Positions 20,296 to 32,835 of a stretch of DNA of 64,000 nt are shown here, one piece after another. How positions within the stretch are numbered: position 1 is the first letter of the stretch; each line of letters begins with the position of its first letter. The notes under the pieces are model-generated. The model was not told the origin of the DNA, ran no database searches, and saw only the letters and a list, made by a program, of their open reading frames with translations. The translations under genes were made by a program, and so were the position numbers. The stretch spans positions 91,675,344-91,739,343 of the forward strand of contig NC_080073.1 in the NCBI RefSeq assembly GCF_949987535.1, written 5' to 3'. The DNA comes from Balaenoptera acutorostrata. Taxonomy: Eukaryota; Chordata; Mammalia; Artiodactyla; Balaenopteridae.

Positions 20296-22589
20296 GGTAG
20301 ATAGATGGTCAAAGGAGTTGGTGAAGGTCTGAGGATACACCCCTCTGCGGGGCTGACGGGGGTTAATGAGCAATTGTTTCTGAAGAAGCCGGAAGTGATG
20401 GCAGGTGTGGGTGGTTGGCATTCGCTGGGCTCACAGCCGAGACTTCTTCAGGAAAGCACATGGGCTGTGCGCCCCTGTAAGTTTTCCTCCCCTTAGCCCT
20501 GCACAGACACAAGTATGCACAACAGTTTACTCTCCTCAGCACCCAGTTGACTGACGTCTGCAAAGGCCAGCCATTGACTGTTTAAATGTAACTGAGGGTG
20601 GCGGACATAACGGTCAGAAAGAAACGGCGAGGGGAGTGGAGAGCTTTAACTCCTTTGCAAAAGAGCCGTTCAGAATTGGCCACGATGCTGTGCCTGGTCT
20701 CCCCTTCTCTCAGTATGCTCTAGGTCTGAATTCCCTGTTTACTTCTCGGCTTACTACTGCAGTTTGCCTTATTCTGAGCTGAACTTAATACCCTGAATCA
20801 TCAGTGTCATTCTGAGATGGATTCTTTACAAACCTTAGTGTGACAAACTGGATTGATCCCCTGCCCACTCGTGCCAGCTCACTGCAATTTCTCCTTAAAT
20901 CTCTTCTTCTCCCTCCCTTTCGCCTTCTACAATGTGTGCGCTAAAGGAAAGGCATTTTCCTGCAAATGCCCCACAATTACGTAGTGTGGGTAGGCAAGGT
21001 GATACGGTTCTGAGGCCACAAGTCCACCCTCGCCCTCATTTTCCTTTTCATGCTAATTTGACATGATGGAATTCTACAGCCTCGTCAAATCCCTAAATGC
21101 ACTTCAATCTTTATTTTGTGAGAATTTTTGAAGCAATCTAGGTGTCATCTGGCAGCCTAAAACAAATGATATTGTAAAAATGTTTATTTCTGGGCAGCAA
21201 TTTGAATGCCATTTCCCCCTCCCTCCCCGAATCCCTTACATAGAAGGAAAGCAGATCAGTTGTCTCCAGGAGACTTAAAACGAAAGGTACTTTTCATCTT
21301 AAAAATGGAACTCAGGATGCTGTTCAACTAAGTGTGCTGTGCATTCAGTATTCACATTCAGTATAAACATACAAGAAATAACATGGATTTTTAAAAAGAT
21401 ATTATTTTTCTGCTGTGTGCTGCTTCTATCAAACCACCTGAGAGGTGATTTGAGAAGGGCATTTTAGAATAAAGACATTGTTCTGACAGCAAATACAAAT
21501 GAAATAAAATTGGCCTAAGGCTTTGATGCTGGAACCCACATGGAGAGCTGGGACACAGCAGTACGCTAGCTGAATGCACTAGAGGAAGAGAACCAGCATA
21601 ATTTGTGGTAGTGTGTGAAGCAAAGATGAAAGAGGAAAATATTTTTTAAAAAATAAAAAATATGCAAGGAGATTAAAACAGACTTTTCTGATTGCATTAA
21701 TTCCTTGATTATAAGAATTTGCCCATAAATTGCATTAAAAAAACAAGGGTACAAAAGTTCAGCTATAATCTTTTTGTCCCCAATGTCAAGGGAAGATATG
21801 TGAGTGGGGAGGAATAATATATGTTCCTCTAATTTTTGAGAAAGTTGATAGAAGAGAAGAGAGAGTAGAGCCTTCTTTTGGACATGAATGAGATTATGGC
21901 TTCTGGCTTAAGCATATGACATACCTGGAAACGAACCTGAAGCATACTGGCTTACTCACCTGTGAGCTTTGCCCTAAGAGTGAAGGTGCTTAAAATGGCT
22001 TTTAGTAGTCAGTTAGGTATAAAATAAGTAACAAAGGAACCAAAGCAACAAGAAAACAAGAGCAAAGCTACCTCAGACTTCCCAGGTGAACCTATATCCA
22101 TGAGTTGTTTCTGATGCACAGATGTGCAAGAAGCTTAAGAAGAAATAGGAACTCAGTCACTTAATACAGACCCGAAGGTAGTCTTTTGTCCATTCTTTTT
22201 AGACCAATCACAGAGAAAAGGTCTGTGGGAAAGATTCTGAGTGCCTTTATCATTTTATCAGTGAAGAACATATTTTCCAACCAGAGGTGGTAAGGCCAGA
22301 TGAGACATGTAGAAGGAAAACAACGGTTCCTATAGACTGCTAATTGTTTTGCTCTCCTTTGAAAAGCTAAAACAACACTGGCTGATTTTAGAAAAGACAC
22401 TTCTTGAAGTCTTTTCCTGCTTGTCAAATCTCTAAACAAACCAAGGCAATGCGAAAGCTCAAATTAAAAGTGCATTTTAATCTTGTTCCTTAGATAATTA
22501 AATTTGTAATTATTTTTCTTCCTAATAAATGGTTTAGCCTAGAAGGAAGGTCACCTTAGGTGTGTCTAGCATCAGTAACAATGTGGAAA
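20296..22589. other. Repeat-poor non-coding DNA
   Basis: About 2.3 kb in which I recognise no repeat and no gene. Short ORFs lack domains. Confidence 0.45.
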
Positions 22590-22795
22590 TAATACGGCAT
22601 TCAAAGACCAGCTCTAGTACTTACCAGCCATATGACCTTGGGCAAGATGCTTACACTTTTTGAATCTCAGGGTTTCTTCATACATAAAAATGGGATGAAT
22701 ATCTATTTACAGGGTTACCGTAAAGATTAAATGAGATATTTCCAATTGCTTATCATAGTGCCTCACACATATGGGTTACAAATAATTTCCCTTCT
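22590..22795 (+). mobile_element. MIR SINE, well preserved
   Basis: ACCAGCCATATGACCTTGGGCAAGATGCTTACAC, TCATACATAAAAATGGGATGAATA, GGTTACCGTAAAGATTAAATGAGATA, TAGTGCCTCACACATATGGG: the core and both arms of MIR in order. Confidence 0.85.
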
Positions 22796-22912
22796 AAGGA
22801 TTAATATTTAGATAAATTTCATTTATCACGAAGATCGAAAATAGGAAAAGCAAAAAATTCTAGCTAAGTTTTTTAAAAACCCATTTTTCCCCCAATTGTG
22901 AAAGTAACACAC

Positions 22913-23380
22913 ACTTTTTTTTTAATTGGGATATAGTTGTTTTACAATGTTGTGTTAGTTTCTACTGTACAGCAAAGTGGAGCTCCCTGTGCTATACAGC
23001 AGGTTCTTATTACTTATCTATTTTATACACATCAGTGTACACATGTCAATCCCAATCTCCCAGTTCATCCCACCCCTACCCCCCGCCGCTCTCCCGCCTT
23101 GGTGTCCATACGTTTGTTCTCTACATCTGTGTCTCTATTTCTGCCTTGCAAACCAGTTCATCTGTACCATTTTTCTAGATTCCACATATACGTGTTAATA
23201 TACGATATTTGCTTTTCTCCTTCTTACTTACTTCACTCTGTATGACCATCTCTAAGTCCATCCACGTCTCTACAAATGACTCAATTTTGTTCCCTTTTAT
23301 GGCTGAGTAATATTCCATTGTATATATATACCACATCTTCTTTATCCATTGTCTGTTGGTGGACATTTAGGTTGCTTCCA
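22913..23380 (-). mobile_element. 5'-truncated L1 (ORF2 tail plus 3' UTR)
   Basis: A T run at 22915-22922 and TTAATTGGGATATAGTTGTTTTACAATG mark the 3' end of an older L1 subfamily than the copies at 12652 and 62581. On minus, 23366-23175 encodes the last part of ORF2 (IKKMWYIYTMEYYSAIKGNK ... KYRILTRICGI, 63 codons). Weak flanking similarity (ACACACACTT against ACACACATTC) may be the target duplication. Confidence 0.85.
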
Positions 23381-23427
23381 CACACATTCTTACAAAAAAT
23401 TAAAATACAAAATATTCAAAAAAGATT

Positions 23428-23731
23428 GGGCTTCCCTGGTGGCACAGTGGTTGAGAATCTGCCTGTCAATGCAGGGGGCACGGGTTCGAGCCCTGGTCTG
23501 GGAAGATCCCACATGCTGCGGAGCAACTGGGCCCGTGAGCCACAACTACTGAGCCTGCGCATCTGGAGCCTGTGCTCCGCAACAAGAGAGGCCGCGATAG
23601 AGGCCCGCACACCGCGATGAAGAGCGGCCCCCACTCGCCGCAACTGGAGAAAGCCCTCGCACAGAAACGAAGACCCAACACAGCCAAAAATAAAAATAAT
23701 AAATAAATAATAAATTAAAAAATTTAAAAAA
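23428..23731 (+). mobile_element. CHR SINE
   Basis: A standard head, TGGCACAGTGG A box and GGTTCGAGCCC B box. It is of the same short subfamily as 2802-3100 (GCGCATCTGGAGCCTGTGCTCCGC). AAAAAAGATT flanks it at 23418-23427 and 23732-23741. It inserted about 50 bp to the right of an L1 fragment. Confidence 0.93.
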
Positions 23732-23879
23732 AAAAAAGATTATTATCATAATCCACCACTCAATATTTGTTAACAATACACTGCATTTATAATAGTCTTT
23801 TAAAGGTATTTTTACATTAGATATTATATATACATATGATTAAAGCAAGAAAGCATCTTTTCTAAAGTCAGTCACCTTT

Positions 23880-24640
23880 TCAATTGAGAGTAAAATATTT
23901 ATAATACTATATTCTATTTTTCTTTCTCTGAATATAATACCATTAACATTCCTTATATTATTAAAAAACTTTTGGCATATATAATTTTTATTGGTTGTGT
24001 ATTCCACTTATATATATGTGTATCATAAACATATTTTCAATGTTATTGAAATTCACATTGAGATAAATATTTTTAAAAACTTACATAATTTTCAAGTATT
24101 TTCCATAAAGGAATTTCAGGATAAATGAATATGAACATTTTTAGGACTTTTGAAACATTGCCAAAATGATTTCTTATAGAATCGGATCAATTTATATATC
24201 AACAGTAAGGTAAGAATCTCAGTTTCTCATTAACTTTATTAACGCTGAGTAGCAGTATACAGAAATTTTTACAAAAGTGAAGAATCGTATTTTACCATAT
24301 TAATTTGCATTTCTTTATTATTGTGTTTAAATGCTTTCCTCTTTTGAATTGTCTGTTCACACCCTGTGCCCATTTGACTATTGGGACCCTCAGATGTTCT
24401 GATCCATTTAAATGCACTTTCTCTATAGAAAAGATAAACACTTGGTCACACTTGCTGATGATATTTCTCTACCTTATCTTTTACCTTGTTTTACACATAT
24501 GGAATTTGCTTTAAGTTTTTAAAGTTGCATTTATTCTTTTCTCATGAATGTTTCTTTTCTCTTAAGGTTACCCCTTAAGAGAAGGTCTTGAGGTTATTAC
24601 TTATTTTTCTTTTGAGAATTTTGCCAACCAAAGGGTTTCT
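23880..24640 (-). mobile_element. Ancient L1 fragment (ORF2 C-terminal and 3' UTR)
   Basis: The plus strand resembles reverse-complement old L1: AACATTGCCAAAATGATTTCTTATAG, ATATTAATTTGCATTTCTTTATTATTG, TTTGAATTGTCTGTTCACACCCTGTGCCCATTTGACTATTGGG. Boundaries are approximate. Confidence 0.65.
24557..24583. repeat. 11-bp perfect stem, 5-nt loop
   Basis: TTCTCTTAAGG (24557-24567) and CCTTAAGAGAA (24573-24583) pair around TTACC, at the edge of the ancient L1. Confidence 0.85.
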
Positions 24641-24664
24641 ATGCTGTACTAAAAAAGTCCATTA

Positions 24665-24701
24665 TTTTTCTTTCTTTCTTTCTTTTTTTTTTTTTTTTTT
24701 T
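24665..24701. repeat. TTTC microsatellite with poly-T
   Basis: TTTC repeated about four times runs into 18 or more T. It may be the tail of a minus-strand insertion whose body I cannot match. Confidence 0.8.
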
Positions 24702-26989
24702 GCGATGCCAGTTGAAGGAACTAAAGGACAGAATGGGGGAAAAGATCGGAAATAGGAACTTCAAACATGGTAGAACAGATTTGTAAGTTTTTTTCTAAAT
24801 CCAAATGCACATAAAATTTCATTCAAGGATTAGAGAAACTAGGAAGAGTTGCCGACAACAAAATGGAAGGTTAAAACCAGCAGGCTTGACAGATGAGGAG
24901 GTATTCGAGACAACAAGAGACAGTATAGTAAGTGGCAGAATCTACCCAGACTTAGCTACTCGAAAACATGTTTCCCGTTTGCATTTGTCTGAGCCTGCCT
25001 GTGACAGACCTAACTGAATCTGGCCCCAGGAATCTGTGAACAGCTAAAGGGAGATGAGTGATTTCCCAATGGAAAAAAAATCTACAAGAATGTGTTTCTT
25101 CCTCAGCTAACAGGAAAACAGAATGAAATTCTTTCTCACATTACTGTCCCAATTAAGCTATCTCAACACACTTTGTAGCAAATTCTGTAACCCCCAACAA
25201 ACATAGTTGGCCACAAGCACAAATTTCAATAAACAAGACATTTTTCTATGACAGTATTCTCTATTTTAAAGTTTTCTTTTCAAACATTAATTCTAGAGAA
25301 AGAGAAATAAAACCAGAAACCCTATACTTTTCAAATATCAGATTATAATAAAATACAGTCATGGGTTCTGCCTGCAAATGTACTGAGCAAAGGAAATTAC
25401 ATAGACACCATGCCTGGCTGCCAGGAGCTTACAGTGTGAGACCAAATGGACATCAGTGCTTCTGAGCCGTTTAAAATACCAAAAGAGGAAAATGGCGCTC
25501 GACACTGAAGTGAGAAAGAAAAATAATAAAAATCCAAAGCACTTTTTCTAAATGAGCTGATGTACACTGTATTTTATGATTCAAACACACAGGTGGGATT
25601 ATAATTTGTCAGCCTGTCCTAAGTGACTGTTTTCATGATTTTGAGTTTTGACCTCATCTTTTGGGGGGGGGGGGGGCGGGAGGGGTTGTACATTTCCTGC
25701 ACTCTCATGAAAACTGCTTTTAGGTTGGAAAGATTGCGCTTCATGAAGTTCTGCCAACCTTTGTTAATGATGGTTTCTTTCATTAGGTCTCTGAAAAGAA
25801 ACTCTAAGTTGTAATGAATGGTAACTTACCACGGGAGCTATTACCAGTCTCTAAAGATTAAGATCCATAAGACTTAAAGTCTAAACATAACAGTTCCACA
25901 TTCTGAACTTTTTCCTTCATGCTTTCAATTCTTTGTGTCAAATGTGAAATATTAGCAGTGTACAAAGGGACTATGGGGTGAAAAATGCCTTTGCTTCCAG
26001 GAAAGCTTGCTGTTTTTCCTTTTTATTCCTGTTCATTTGGGAGTAGATATTAGCCCTTCTTGTTCTGAGGCTTTTATTTGAGGGGGAAAACACAAATAGA
26101 AGCCAAGAGTATATTTTAAAAATTGAAGAGCATCAAGACATCACAGCCTGAGTTGGCCATAAAGATTTACAATTACATTTCCATCACAAAGACCCTGGCC
26201 CATCATATTTGGCCATGACCATTTATGTTTTGATTTCTATTTCTTTGGCGGGACAACACCCCAATTAGACAGATGAGCATTCAGCTCTGATTTTGGAGCA
26301 CATCCTTGCTGGCCTAGGTTACTCCAGGGCTCCAATGGCTATTCTCCCCCAACTGTGCCTTGATAGTTATAATCCTGCTATCCACAAATTCTCAGCATAT
26401 AAGAAAGCCATGCAGGTGGTTAATATACTCTTGGTAATTTGACCTTGATTATGCCTGAATTACCTGGATAATTGACCAGAATTTTCCCTGAATTCTCTAG
26501 GTTCCTGCCTCTGAGTCCTTTTTACTCCGTGATATGTAAACTGAGTGGTGGTGATAGGGGGATAAAGAGGAAGGGGTTGAGAATTCACTTTTCTCTCCTG
26601 AAGCCCAGTAACTGGGTCAGACTGTCTATTCTAGCCTCCTGGAAGCAAACGGTGTTCTTTTTAAAAAAATATCACACCAAAGTCACAGCTGGAGAATTAT
26701 TATTATAAAAGCTGGGTTGTTACAGCAGATTCTAACGTCTGTGGAAAAAGAATCATCTTCATTCAGAACTCATATATTACTAACACAATATGTAGCTCAC
26801 CCTTTCACAATTATATATTATGGGATAAGTTCACCATACATCTTCAGCAAAGGAAATATAAAAGGAGAAACAACCCGACTTCTGCTTGCAAGGAGTGACA
26901 CCCCCTGTCACAGGGCTTCCCCTGTATTTCACACCATTCTAAGGAGGAAAAAAAACTGAGTCCGTGGACAGATTTTCCTTTCATTAGGG
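24702..26989. other. Repeat-poor non-coding DNA with a G14 tract
   Basis: No gene or named repeat. A run of 14 G at 25663-25676 is followed by CGGGAGGGG. Confidence 0.5.
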
Positions 26990-27720
26990 TAAGAGCTGCA
27001 TTTCATTACTTTAAAAATCCTCGTTCATTTAAACAACACTAAATGCTTCCTGGTCTGGATATATGAAATTATTGGATGGGCACTGCTGGCCATTCATCTG
27101 AGACCCTGATACGCCCCAGTCGATTTTTGAGAACTGCTCTGCCACTTAATGTGACAAACATCCAGCCTTGCAGTTTAAGAGATCTTTGAGAAAGGCCATC
27201 CCCACATGAAATGAATTTAACAGCAGCAATTTGTCATTTTGCCCTTCCTTTGCTGGGGGAAAAAAAAAAATGCTGGTGATTTCTTTTGACTTAAACTGGG
27301 CATTCAAAAAGCTGTTTTTATTAATGAATCATATTAAGCCACTAGAGAAAGGCTCCCTGACTCTGTTTAAATAACAGGCTATGATTCCTCTCCCCTCAAG
27401 CTCCCCCCCCCCACCCTCATTTGGCTCCGCTGCTATTAATTGAGGAGTTTCTTTGTTTCTTTCCTAATGAAGCTAACAGAACACATCTGTCAGGTGCTCG
27501 TATTCTTTGCCTGTCTATAGTATGTAATAGACCAGCTGGAGGCTATAATGCTACACAATACCCCTGGCCGTTACAGCAACTATTTATTCCTGGGCTTTTC
27601 CTCCGAAAGGGATTTGAAAAAAAAAAAGTCTGAAATTTGGGCCTAATTGCTATTTACCCAGCGATAGACACCTGTTCTAGCTGAGACATTGGCTCATGAA
27701 TCCTTCACCTGAGACCTTAG
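26990..27720. other. Candidate conserved non-coding element
   Basis: No repeat signature appears in about 730 bp. The stretch is studded with homeodomain-type ATTA/TAAT cores (TTTTTATTAATGAATCATATTAAG, GCTATTAATTGAGG, CCTAATGAAGC, GGCCTAATTGC) and an E-box (CATCTGTCAGGTGC). Such composition is typical of developmental enhancers, but conservation cannot be seen from one sequence. No exon is evident. Confidence 0.3.
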
Positions 27721-28542
27721 GGAGAGTAGAAGGGAAATTTCAAGCAGCTGCCAGTACATTTAGATATAGAGAGGTTTAACTCACAGGGTTTGTGTGTTTA
27801 TATGTACATGCATATATTTAAAAATACTGTATGTTTAGTATGCACACCCATAACCAGAGGGTATATATTAAAAGCCATGTACTATTATTTCACAGTCAAT
27901 TGCTTATCTGAAGGCTATACACATACTGGCATACAGCTACAACTGTGACTGCTTTAAAAATAGTGTACTGAGGCTGAACTCAATATCAATAACAGACATG
28001 TGTCCTTCAAAAGTCCACTCCAGGCCTTAGGGGAAAATAACTTCTTAGGATGAATCAGAGGAAAAACTTTAATCAAACATAACTTTTCTTAGAGAGATTC
28101 AGCTTTGTTTTAGCCATTCCCTTTGCCAAATAGCTATGACTTCTCTCTTTTGACATATTGTACTTGTTTTTGTTTTCTATCTTGATCAGAGGAGCACAAT
28201 CTTCTGTTTATTTATTTTTTGAAATCAATAATGGTATTTATCCTTGTTTTCTTGGTTGGCCTTCATGATGCCTCTTTTGCCCACTAAAACTAAATGGAAA
28301 GAGTCCATGGTCATAATAACAACATTTACTTCCTAGGAAAAAATAAAATACAAAACCCAAAAAGTAATTAATAATGGAGACTCTATGTATCATACGTAAT
28401 AATATCACCTAATGTTAAGTTTAGTAGTAGTTTATTTTATTCAAGTTTATTTTGTAAAGTATTAGATCACAAAAAGTACTGCCTTGAATTTGTAGAAGAA
28501 TGAAAATTAGAGGAATAGGGTGTATATACATACGTATACATA
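27721..28542. other. Unique non-coding DNA
   Basis: Nothing recognised. Confidence 0.4.
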
Positions 28543-28570
28543 TATGTGTGTGTGTGTGTGTGTGTGTGTA
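28543..28570. repeat. TG dinucleotide microsatellite
   Basis: About 13 TG units preceded by an alternating TATACATACG stretch. Confidence 0.9.
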
Positions 28571-29159
28571 CCCTGACTTCACACTCTCTAATTCCACTGC
28601 CCCATTTTTGCTTGAGATGTTTATGTGAAGAGAGAAGATCAGAGAGACTCAGAGAGACGTAGCACAAGCTCATCGACAACAGAACAGAAGTAAAATGTTA
28701 CTGCCCTGCTATTTTCTCTGGCCTCTAATCAGAGGACCTTCCTGCTGCAGAAGGCTGGCAGGGTGGGGGAGGGGGGAGGGTTAGGTGGGGAAGGAGGAGA
28801 AAGGAGAAACAGGGTTCTCGTTTTCCTTTTCTTGGCTTTCACATCTTTTTCCCATTTGGTATGACTTCTGAGCTTTTGATGTGTACTCCATTGGTATTGC
28901 TGGAATAGCTTCCCACTTATGTACTGTTTTGAGAAATTTGGCTTTTCTGAACAAATCAGATAATGCTGCCAAACAACACCTAATTTGTTACCAAACTAGA
29001 AAATTATTTATTATTTCTCCCAAAGGATACATGAGCTATATTAGGTACTGGTGTGAGAATTCTTGAAATGAAATTAAAAGGGTGAGAAGAGATTTAAATA
29101 AAATGCAAAAATACAAGTCATAAATGAAACAAAAATTATCTGAGAGATATGCGCACATG
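28571..29159. other. Unique non-coding DNA
   Basis: A G-rich GGTGGGGGAGGGGGGAGGG patch lies at about 28762-28780. No gene recognised. Confidence 0.4.
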
Positions 29160-29188
29160 CACACACGTGCACACACACACACACACAT
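29160..29188. repeat. CA dinucleotide microsatellite
   Basis: ACACACGTGCACACACACACACACA. Confidence 0.85.
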
Positions 29189-29654
29189 AAAACCATGCTG
29201 GTTAAGAAATTCCCCCTGGTCTCATCTGCACCCAGAGATGACTGAAAAGTCAGAGCCTTAGGAGGTGGCTGGCAACGGCAGGAGAGATGGACAGTACTCA
29301 CATACAAATGAGTGCTTTGCCTCAGGGCTCACACAGTTGGATAGAGAGCTGATGCTGAGACAGAAATTCATTTCCCAAGAGAAAGGAGAGAAGTGCACGG
29401 GGAACTCAGGGTCACACCAGAACAGGTGATAATGAAATTAGAGTTAATGAAGGCTGGAAGAAACCAAGGCCAGATGGGTTGGTGAAACTGTCATCTGAGA
29501 TGCCGGCTAAAACCAGACATGGTATCTCAGGACGGGAGAAAACAATTGTTGGAGGCACGCATTAGAAAAGAATCCTACTCTCATCTCTGAGGCAGGCCAT
29601 CTCTGTTTCTATGTGACAAGATGTTGAAAGTGGATGATGCTAGGAGACAGATGG

Positions 29655-29815
29655 TGTGACTAAGATAATGTCTCTGCGCCTCAGTTTCCTCTCTGGTAAA
29701 TGGGGATAATAATACTTACCTTCTTCTTCTTGGGAAGATTAAATGAGATACTGTTTGTAGAATGGCTAACACAGGTACACATGGTTGGTGTCAATTACAT
29801 GATAACATTATTGTA
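29655..29815 (+). mobile_element. MIR SINE
   Basis: GCGCCTCAGTTTCCTCTCTGGTAAATGGGGATAATAATACTTACC and AAGATTAAATGAGATACTG are close to the MIR core. Confidence 0.85.
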
Positions 29816-31916
29816 ATTCTTTATAAGTGATTAGGTCATTCTTATAAAAACGACAGGAAGGGCAATCCCAGTTAGCCTGTCTGCATGGTTGCCTACTTTC
29901 AGGAACCCTAATAGTGAACATGCCACATCGAAAAAGAGAAATGAACCCTAAATATCTCTTGCTATTCTTAGTAGGTTTTTATATCTGCAGTATATTATGA
30001 AAGATAAGGATTCTGTCAGAAAGAATTGAGAAACTAAGCGATGCAGAGAAAATACATGGGAAGTGTTAAAATATAGTATTTATGTCATGTCAGGGATCAG
30101 TGTTGGTCCTATAATGCAGTAGATTTTGAGCTTGATGGAAGTAGAGGTTAACATTTCTGAGAAGTTTTTCTTCCCCGGCACTCTGTTCATAATGCCACCT
30201 TATTAATTGTTGTGTGAGGCATTTTGTGTGAATTGTTTGATAAACACACCCTTCTTTCTCTGGGCTGTGATTCATTTGCCTTAAAGTACATTTTCCTGAC
30301 TCTCCAGGAGCAGGGAGCCGTGTTGCATGCTGTTGTGTCACTTGTGTCTGTGGATACAAAATCTTCTGGATACTCTTCTTATCTTCAACCCTACCCACAC
30401 TGAATCCTGCATTCCCAAGTAGACACCAGACACCCCATCACCATACTCCCTTGGAAGCTAGGGTTCAGGCAGGCCAGGGCTCTGCCAACCAGACTTCCAC
30501 ATGTAAGATGTGAATGCAGATGAAGGCATCGTTGGAGACCACTATCTTGGCAAGCGTGGCGGCAAAGGTGTTCTGTTTCTTGGTGTTGGTGCTGGCAGAG
30601 TTTCTGGCAACCAGTGCTGAATGCCACATTGCCAAACGGTATTTACCGGGTGTTTCCATAGCAAAGAACTTGCGTGACTGACCAGCTCTCTGGTTCGATC
30701 TCCAATCCTTCTGAAGATTCTGGGAGCTGCCTAACACCCTTTAATAAAAATCCTTTTCTTTTCCCACTAGCGATTTTTTTGTTCGTTTGTTTGCTAGTAA
30801 GACTCTTAACCATTGCACAGGTGTTACATGTTTTCTAATGCAATTAAGAGTAATGGAAAAATTTTTAGTAAGTGCAGAGACAGCACTTACCTCCCAAGCA
30901 TCCATTTGCCCTTGGCAAAACAACCCGTTCGTTCTCTCTCCATGCATATTGAGAGAGAGAATTCAAGGAGTTGCTTGCAGCCTTATTTCACCCACAAGAA
31001 GGGAGCCAGCTCCAGGGTGAATACGATACAGTGGAAAGCATAGCAGAGAGCCAGAAAGAGACCATGTGCTTGATGACATCCTTGGGCTACCAAAGCTACC
31101 CAACTCTGAAGTCCACCTAGATATGGATTTACTTGCAATGGGAAGTACCCTAACTTACCAAATACTCTTTTTTTTTTTTTTTTTTAAAGAGCAGCAGCGA
31201 TGCTACTGACATGACTCACCAGTTTTTTATAAACTGTGAGGAAAGTAAAAAGGCTTCCCGTTAAACTGACACAATGTGTTTGCTATTTAGAATTTTGTTT
31301 TACACTTCTTGCAAGAGCTCTTTTATACATATTTAGACTTCTGTGTTTGTCATTTATTACTTCAGTGCCTAGATACTTAAAAAGGAAAATGTCAGTGAAA
31401 TAAATTTGTCAAATATTCTAAAGCTCCTTCACATTCTCTCTTTGGCCTTCCAGATCTGTTTGTCTGCTTTCCTCTGCCTGGCTCTGTGCCCTGTGGGGCT
31501 GACCCCTGTGGACTGGATCTTCCTAGCTTAGTGCCAAACGGATGCTGGTTGGTTCAACCAATGACAGGCACCATCTGGAGACCAGAGGACATGAGGAAAG
31601 GGAGGTCGTGGCATTTCTTCCAGCTGTGGCAGTGTCTCTGGTAGTAGCTGTGACCCTCTGGGACTATATCTTCTCCAGTTCTCACTGAGTTTCTGTTAAG
31701 ATTTCCTTCCCTATTTCCTTAGTCTTAGGGGGTAGGAATGGCTTCTTGGTGGGACCACATTTTTGTAAGTAGTCCTTTCATCAAAATCTTTGTATCTGAC
31801 TCACTGATAGGGAAATCTGATTCCTGACAGTTGCCTGAATGGTACAGAATCCAGTCTATTCAAAATCTTTATATTTGTGTTTTCTTTCTCCCCTTAGTTT
31901 CATTCCCTGTACCATT
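29816..31916. other. Non-coding DNA; CpG-richer patch at 30440-30740
   Basis: No gene called. Bases 30440-30740 have more CpG than the surroundings and a 90-codon minus-strand frame (30737-30465) without any domain I recognise. A T run lies at about 31168-31185. Confidence 0.4.
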
Positions 31917-31929
31917 AAGAACATTGATG

Positions 31930-32283
31930 GGGCTTCTCTGGTGGCTCAGTGGTTAAGAATCTGCCTGCCAGTGCAGGGGACATGGGTTCGAGCCCTTGTC
32001 AGGGAAGATTCCCACATGCCGCGGAGCAACTAAGCCCATGCGCCACAACTACTGAAGCCCGCATGCCAGAACTACTGAAACCCATGCGCTTAGAGCCCGT
32101 GCTCCACAACAAGAGAAGCCACCGCAATGAGAAGCCCACGCACTGGAATGAAGAGTAGCTCCCGCTCACCGCAACTAGAGAAAGCCCACGCGCAGCAACA
32201 GAGACCCAACGTGGCCATAAGTAAGTAAGTAAGCAAATAAATAAATAAAAATAAATAAATAAAAATAAATTTAACAAAAAAAA
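31930..32283 (+). mobile_element. CHR SINE (older subfamily)
   Basis: The head is GGGCTTCTCTGGTGGCTCAG. The body has CACAACTACTGAAGCCC units and the tail has GTAAGTAAGTAAG then AAAT units. AAGAACATTGATG (31917-31929) and AAGAACGTTGATG (32284-32296) form a 13-bp target-site duplication with one mismatch. Confidence 0.95.
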
Positions 32284-32296
32284 AAGAACGTTGATG

Positions 32297-32694
32297 ATGC
32301 AGCATTTCTTAAAGGAATGGTCACTCTTTACTCCAGTAATACCATCAGATTTAACTTTACGAGGCAGTCACACTCCTCTTAACGACCTAATGTTGTTTCC
32401 TGTGTAATAATAAATCTCTTATGCACTCATGCGTACCTGTGCCATCTTTCCCATTTCTGTAGCTCTCCTGTCCAGGTTCTTGCCTGGAAAATGTCTTCCT
32501 GTCGGCTCGGCCTCCAGCCTTTCTATTCTCCTGCTCGTTTGCACACCACGGTCACACCCATGCCCTCAAACCATCCAGTACACTCCTCTGTCTGCAAGAT
32601 ACACTTATTCCTATTCCTTGCCTGACAGCTCATTCCTTGTGTAACCTCATCTCTTTCAGATCTATTTTTTCTTCCAAAAAAAACACAATTTTTT
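32297..32694. other. Non-coding, nothing recognised
   Basis: C/T-rich text without repeat or exon signature. Confidence 0.4.
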
Positions 32695-32835
32695 TTTTTT
32701 AATTGAGCTCCTAGTACATACCAGCCATTGTGGTAAGAACTGTGGATACAAAAGTAAGGTAGATTTTTTTCTAAGCTTAGGAAACAGACAGGTAGGAAAA
32801 TAATTATACTGCAGTATAAATGTAACATATACAAC
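32695..32835 (-). mobile_element. L2 LINE fragment
   Basis: Plus text AATTGAGCTCCTAGTACATACCAGCC ... GTGGTAAGAACTGTGGATACAAAAGTAAGG is reverse-complement L2 3' end. Confidence 0.55.

Noticed and set aside
30465..30737. 90-codon minus-strand ORF as a gene
   Set aside because: No recognisable family, no splice or poly-A context visible; kept only as a low-confidence finding.
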